This document shows, piece after piece, positions 60,655 through 64,000 of a DNA stretch of 64,000 nucleotides. The stretch is from Gammaproteobacteria bacterium (lineage in GTDB: Bacteria > Pseudomonadota > Gammaproteobacteria > Chromatiales > Chromatiaceae). Below the pieces are notes generated by a model that ran no database searches, was not told the DNA's origin, and was given only the letters and a program-made list of their open reading frames with translations. Within the stretch, counting starts at the first letter, position 1. Every line of letters begins with the position of its first letter. The stretch is taken from assembly GCA_009929855.1 (NCBI GenBank), contig RZZN01000013.1:16651-80650 (forward strand), written 5' to 3'. A program made the translations under genes and the position numbers.

Positions 60655-61233
60655 CTACTGAACCAGCAGAGAGTTGAAGAGCACCGCCCGCACGGGCCCG
60701 CGTGAGATGATCTGACCCTGCGCGCCGACGCTCGAGGGGAAACCCAAGGTCTCGTTGACCGCGCTGGCGATCTCACCGGCCAGTGCCTCGCGCGCCTCTG
60801 GCGTGGCGACCTCAGAGGGCGCCTTGCCCGAGAGCAATAGATTGATCCGGTGACGAATCTCGGGCGTGAAGGCGACCAGGGCGTCAGCGGTCTTCTGGTC
60901 AGCGACGCGCAGCGCCAGGATGGCCTGGAGATAGCGCCGCCCATCCTCTTCCTGAAGATTCACCGTGAAGGCCTCCAGATTGACGAAGGCCGGAGGCTTG
61001 AAGAGATCCGCCCCCAACGGCTCGGCGCCCACCGCCGCTGGCGCGCCCACCGTCTGGGTGTGATTGAGGTCGAGGAAATCCCCGACCAGATGCCGCAATG
61101 GCCCCATCATCAGTGGGACACCAATGATCACCAACAGCAGATTCAACACGATGAGCATGACCACCAGCGTGGTATAGCTCTTGGGCTGAGCTGTCTGATC
61201 TGTCGTTTTCGTGGAGGCGGGAGGCTGCGCCAT
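60655..61233 (-). CDS. fliL: Flagellar basal-body protein FliL
   Basis: FliL rings the stator and aids torque. The 192-residue protein has a short cytoplasmic tail, one membrane helix (TLVVMLIVLNLLLVIIGVPLMM), a variable linker, and the periplasmic FliL domain with FVNLEAFTVNLQEEDGRRYLQAILALRV, TPEIRHRINLLLSGK and the C-terminal VRAVLFNSLLVQ. GGAG lies 6 bases before the ATG at 61233. A 177-base gap separates it from fliK. Confidence 0.94.
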   Translation of the reverse strand: MAQPPASTKTTDQTAQPKSYTTLVVMLIVLNLLLVIIGVPLMMGPLRHLVGDFLDLNHTQTVGAPAAVGAEPLGADLFKPPAFVNLEAFTVNLQEEDGRRYLQAILALRVADQKTADALVAFTPEIRHRINLLLSGKAPSEVATPEAREALAGEIASAVNETLGFPSSVGAQGQIISRGPVRAVLFNSLLVQ

Positions 61234-61410
61234 CAGGATCTCCGTGATGATTCCGGTTGTGGATCGGTCTGCATCGAGCCATTACAGCAGGATGCGGCGG
61301 GGCCCGACCGCCGGGTCGCGCCGGCTGGCGGACCTGTCATCGGCGCGCCTGCCGAGGTTGCACATGGATGGCCTGTGAGCGGTGCGGTGTCCCGGCCAAG
61401 CGCCATTCGA

Positions 61411-63720
61411 TCAGGCGAAGATGTCGACCAGTCCGCGACGCGGCGGCGTCGGGCTCGCAGCTGCCTGCTGGACTATTCTAGCCTCATCCAGGGCGTCATG
61501 GTCCAACTCGGGTGGATTGCCGTTGGAGCCACCGGGTGGGTCATGCGACGTGCCCACATCGGCCTGGCCGAGTTGGATCCCCGACTGTTCGAGCACCTCG
61601 CGCAAGCGTGGCAGTGCCTGTTCGAGTGCCTCGCGCGCGGCCTGCGTGGTCGCCAAGAGCTGGACCCTGGTGTGATCGCCGCTGAGTTGGAGCTTGATCT
61701 CCAGCCGCCCCAGCGAGGGCGGCGTCAACACCAGCTCGGCCTTGCTCTCGCCGTGTCCGAGCAGCCAGCGGAGTCGATTGCCGACCTCGCTCGCCCAGGC
61801 CGGATGACCGGCTGGAACCTCCAACGGCAGGCTCGGCGGGGCCATCGCGCCAGCCGGGCGCGCCAGACCGGGCGCGGGTACCCCGGTCGAGGGTTGTGCC
61901 CCGCTGCGCGAGACGGCGAGCGCCTCTGTCTCGGCCGCGCTGGCGGTCACCGCGTCCGGCGCACTCCTCTCGCCCGATGGCTCCAGGCTCGCTCGCTCTT
62001 GCCCACCGCCCGTCATGGCCCGCAGCAGTGTTTCGAGCCGTGTCTTGGCCGATTCGTACGCTGCTGGGTCGACGCCAGACGGGCTCGATCCGCGTTGGTG
62101 TGCGCTGTTGGTGCCACTGCCCACGCCCACGTCCATGTCCGCGTCAGTGGGCGTGTCCTCGGCGACCGCGCGCGTCGGCCCAGCGAGCGGTCCCGACTGG
62201 CCAGCAGGCTCATGCGTCCTGCCCGACTCACTTGGTCTCGACTCGAGCCGAGTGGCGGGACGAGTCATCGCGAGCGCGTGCGTCAGGTCGCGCGCGGCCA
62301 GCCTGTTGGTCGACAGTTGCGCCAAGGCAGGCGTGGGCTCGGCGGCGGGCTCGGCACTACGCGGCACCGCGCGCGCCGGTTCATCCGTGACCGACAAGCG
62401 CTCGCTCCGTGCATTCTGGCGCGGATCGGACGTCACGCCAGTCGCCGGCCGCGTCAGGTCGGTCTGGACTGTGCGTGCTGTCTCGCCACCGCGCGTTACC
62501 GCGCCCGCCGGTTCATCCGCGACCGACAAGCGCACGCTTAGCGCATCCTGGCGCGGGTCGATCATCACGCCAGTCGCCGGCCGCGTCAGGTCGGTCTGGA
62601 CTGTGCGTGCTGTCTCGACACCGCGCGGCACCGCGCGCGCCGGTCTGGCCGGCGCGAGGTCGCTCGGGTCCGACCCAGGCGCGGTCGCCTCTTGTCCGAG
62701 AGGCCATCCGTCGGCCTTGGCGGGCGCGACCGTCCGGCTCATGGGGGGGGGCGCGAGATGAGCCGGTCGGATCATCTGGTCCGAGTAAGTGGCGGCGGTG
62801 AGCGTTCTCATCACGCTGGACGATGACTGGGCGTCCTCACCAGGCGCAAGGGTTCCAGCGGCGCTGGTCAAGGCCGTCCTCTGGAGCAGTGAGACGATCG
62901 GCTGAGGTGTGGGTGAGTGGGCCGCGGGTCCACGGTCATCCGCGCTCTGGGTCGGCCGACCTGGGGCGGTGGCCGTCGCCAACAGCGCGGCCGTGTCGGC
63001 TCGGGTCAAGCCAGTCGGTTGGGGGCGGGCGCGAGTGCCCGTCTCGTCCGCGGCTTGGGCATGCGCCGCAAGTCCAGACCTGGCATGCTCGAGGCCGCGC
63101 TGTACGCCCGGTGCCAGCTCGTGCAGCTGTGGGCGGCGCTCCAAACCGTCCAGCTGTGCGCCGATCGCCAATCCGTCCAATGCTGTCGTGCCAGGCATGC
63201 CGCCGCCATGCGCATGTCCAGTCGATCCACCGAGTCCAGCGTCCCGACCGAACCCAGTGTTCAGGCTGAGCACAGTGGCGCGATCGGTCTGAGCGAGCAC
63301 CAATCCTGCGGTCGCGAACGGGCCCGACGCCGCTAGGCTTGCCGTGACAGTCATGTGGGCGGCATCGACCCGGAGATCGACCCGCGCATGCTGCGCTGGA
63401 TGGTCGCTCACCTCGCCGGTTGCACCATGAACCGCCGTACCAATCTGGTCGACCGGGGCCGCCTGCCGATCCCAGCCGCCCCCGGTGGCCATCAATGCCT
63501 CCGCGGCAATCACTGCCGCTGCGTCTACGACATGGCTGACACCTGGGCCCATCTCAGACGCGCCCTGTCGCTCCTGCAACGCCTGACCGAGTAGACCGGC
63601 AAACGCGGGCAGGTCGCGCTCGGCTGTCGGCTGCATCTGCGCGAGCGTGGCAGACAGGTTCGGCCGCTTGGCCGGGCCGGTCGATGGCAGGGGAGGGATG
63701 AGCCGATTGGGCATGCGCAA
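61411..63720 (-). CDS. fliK: Flagellar hook-length control protein FliK (long)
   Basis: FliK measures hook length and triggers the export switch. At 769 residues this is about twice E. coli FliK (375). The Ala/Pro/Thr-rich, disordered N-terminal two-thirds includes a 44-residue tandem repeat (about 360-455) and a Pro run coded by C9 (residues 324-326). The C-terminal Flg_hook domain is clear (about 655-735): WLLGHGESKAELVLTPPSLGRLEIKLQLSGDHTRVQLL. ATG at 63720, behind a sigma-54-type promoter at 63814-63829. Confidence 0.9.
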   Translation of the reverse strand: MRMPNRLIPPLPSTGPAKRPNLSATLAQMQPTAERDLPAFAGLLGQALQERQGASEMGPGVSHVVDAAAVIAAEALMATGGGWDRQAAPVDQIGTAVHGATGEVSDHPAQHARVDLRVDAAHMTVTASLAASGPFATAGLVLAQTDRATVLSLNTGFGRDAGLGGSTGHAHGGGMPGTTALDGLAIGAQLDGLERRPQLHELAPGVQRGLEHARSGLAAHAQAADETGTRARPQPTGLTRADTAALLATATAPGRPTQSADDRGPAAHSPTPQPIVSLLQRTALTSAAGTLAPGEDAQSSSSVMRTLTAATYSDQMIRPAHLAPPPMSRTVAPAKADGWPLGQEATAPGSDPSDLAPARPARAVPRGVETARTVQTDLTRPATGVMIDPRQDALSVRLSVADEPAGAVTRGGETARTVQTDLTRPATGVTSDPRQNARSERLSVTDEPARAVPRSAEPAAEPTPALAQLSTNRLAARDLTHALAMTRPATRLESRPSESGRTHEPAGQSGPLAGPTRAVAEDTPTDADMDVGVGSGTNSAHQRGSSPSGVDPAAYESAKTRLETLLRAMTGGGQERASLEPSGERSAPDAVTASAAETEALAVSRSGAQPSTGVPAPGLARPAGAMAPPSLPLEVPAGHPAWASEVGNRLRWLLGHGESKAELVLTPPSLGRLEIKLQLSGDHTRVQLLATTQAAREALEQALPRLREVLEQSGIQLGQADVGTSHDPPGGSNGNPPELDHDALDEARIVQQAAASPTPPRRGLVDIFA
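62362..62640 (-). repeat. 132-bp imperfect tandem repeat inside fliK
   Basis: Two copies with period 132 bases (44 codons); a core of about 50 bases starting at 62434 recurs essentially unchanged at 62566. A partial third copy of the flank follows. The repeat keeps the reading frame. Confidence 0.85.
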
Positions 63721-63813
63721 GAATGCTCGTCGATATCATTCGAGTGTGAGTCTGGCCAACCCTGATCCAGTGCGAAACGACCGCAAACCCCGGCGATCGA
63801 TCCAATGGACATA

Positions 63814-63829
63814 AGCAACTATCGAGCCG
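63814..63829 (-). promoter_or_regulatory. Sigma-54 (RpoN)-type promoter of the fliK operon
   Basis: On the minus strand CGGCTCG-N4-TTGCT matches TGGCACG-N4-TTGCT with two mismatches and exact GG-N10-GC spacing. It predicts a leader of about 80 bases before fliK. Confidence 0.72.
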
Positions 63830-63910
63830 TCAATGGGCGACAACAGGACACCTGGAGCCTGTAGCTCCAAGACACATGCGCCGGAGCTTGCACTCAAATG
63901 GCAAAGGAGT

Positions 63911-63928
63911 CGGGGCGTCCTCGCCCCG
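63911..63928. terminator. Perfect GC hairpin near the window end
   Basis: CGGGGCG (63911-63917), TCCT, CGCCCCG (63922-63928). On the minus strand it is followed by ACTCCTTT, so it might end a minus-strand gene lying beyond the window, just upstream of the fliK promoter. Confidence 0.4.
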
Positions 63929-64000
63929 AGTAAGGACAATGACCACGGCAATCCCGAGGTAGTGCGCTCATAGCGATCGCGATCTCGCTTGCCGGCATGG

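Larger units (their letters stand above)
63721..64000. other. Region upstream of fliK to window end
   Basis: No credible gene in these 280 bases. It contains the fliK promoter candidate (63814-63829) and a perfect hairpin (63911-63928). Confidence 0.5.

Noticed and set aside
61359..61373. GG-N10-GC sigma-54-like site before fliL
   Set aside because: Flanking -24 bases do not match, and GG/GC pairs are frequent in GC-rich DNA; fliL is probably read from the fliK promoter.
60850..62541. 563-codon plus-strand frame across fliL and fliK
   Set aside because: Antisense to fliL/fliK, low-complexity, no motif; fliK C-terminal domain is unambiguous on the minus strand.

Overview
The window is a GC-rich, gene-dense stretch of gammaproteobacterial chromosome. 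A glycine/tyrosine-rich, signal-peptide-bearing sulfur globule protein (27268-27669, minus) points to a purple sulfur bacterium of the Chromatiaceae type. HemN, an FNR-type regulator and the conserved blocks tig-clpP-clpX-lon-hupB-tRNA-ppiD, rnhA-dnaQ, pyrG-kdsA-eno-ftsB-ispD-ispF-truD and mpl-ubiX fit that placement. I see no insertion sequence, prophage, CRISPR array or rRNA, and I cannot name the species.

Layout: 1-12.4 kb holds the end of prmB, hemN, the proteostasis genes (tig, clpP, clpX, lon), hupB, tRNA-Val(TAC), tRNA-Asp(GTC), ppiD and a convergent fabI. 12.6-19.4 kb is a translationally coupled oligopeptide-type ABC importer with an unusual binding protein (lipobox plus C-terminal membrane helix), an enlarged second permease and a fused double ATPase. 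19.5-27.7 kb has a receiver-like/degenerate EAL protein, a cold-shock protein, mobA, a PsiE-like membrane protein, mltD, a methyltransferase, rnhA, dnaQ, fnr with a perfect FNR box at its own promoter, and the sulfur globule gene with its own promoter and terminator. 27.9-39.6 kb is housekeeping: CTP, KDO, enolase, divisome FtsB, MEP isoprenoid pathway, tRNA pseudouridylation, glyoxalase II, lipoprotein acylation, cell-wall recycling and the UbiX flavin prenyltransferase.

39.7 kb to the end is a flagellar island: minus-strand flgA-flgM-flgN-flhF-flhG-like-fliA-motC-motD, divergent plus-strand flgBCDEFGHIJKL plus a secreted orphan, then minus-strand fliK-L-M-N-O-P-Q-R. Sigma-54-type promoters are visible before flgB and fliK and a sigma-28-type promoter before flgM, so the genes look wired as an RpoN -> FliA/FlgM cascade.

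The most interesting points are inside the flagellar island: FliM without the usual N-terminal CheY-binding segment, a shortened FlhG-like protein whose P-loop has lost both lysines, and an flhF whose conserved N-terminus has no ATG/GTG/TTG start. No convincing wholly new system was recognised; several small unexplained ORFs and an orphan secreted protein are flagged.
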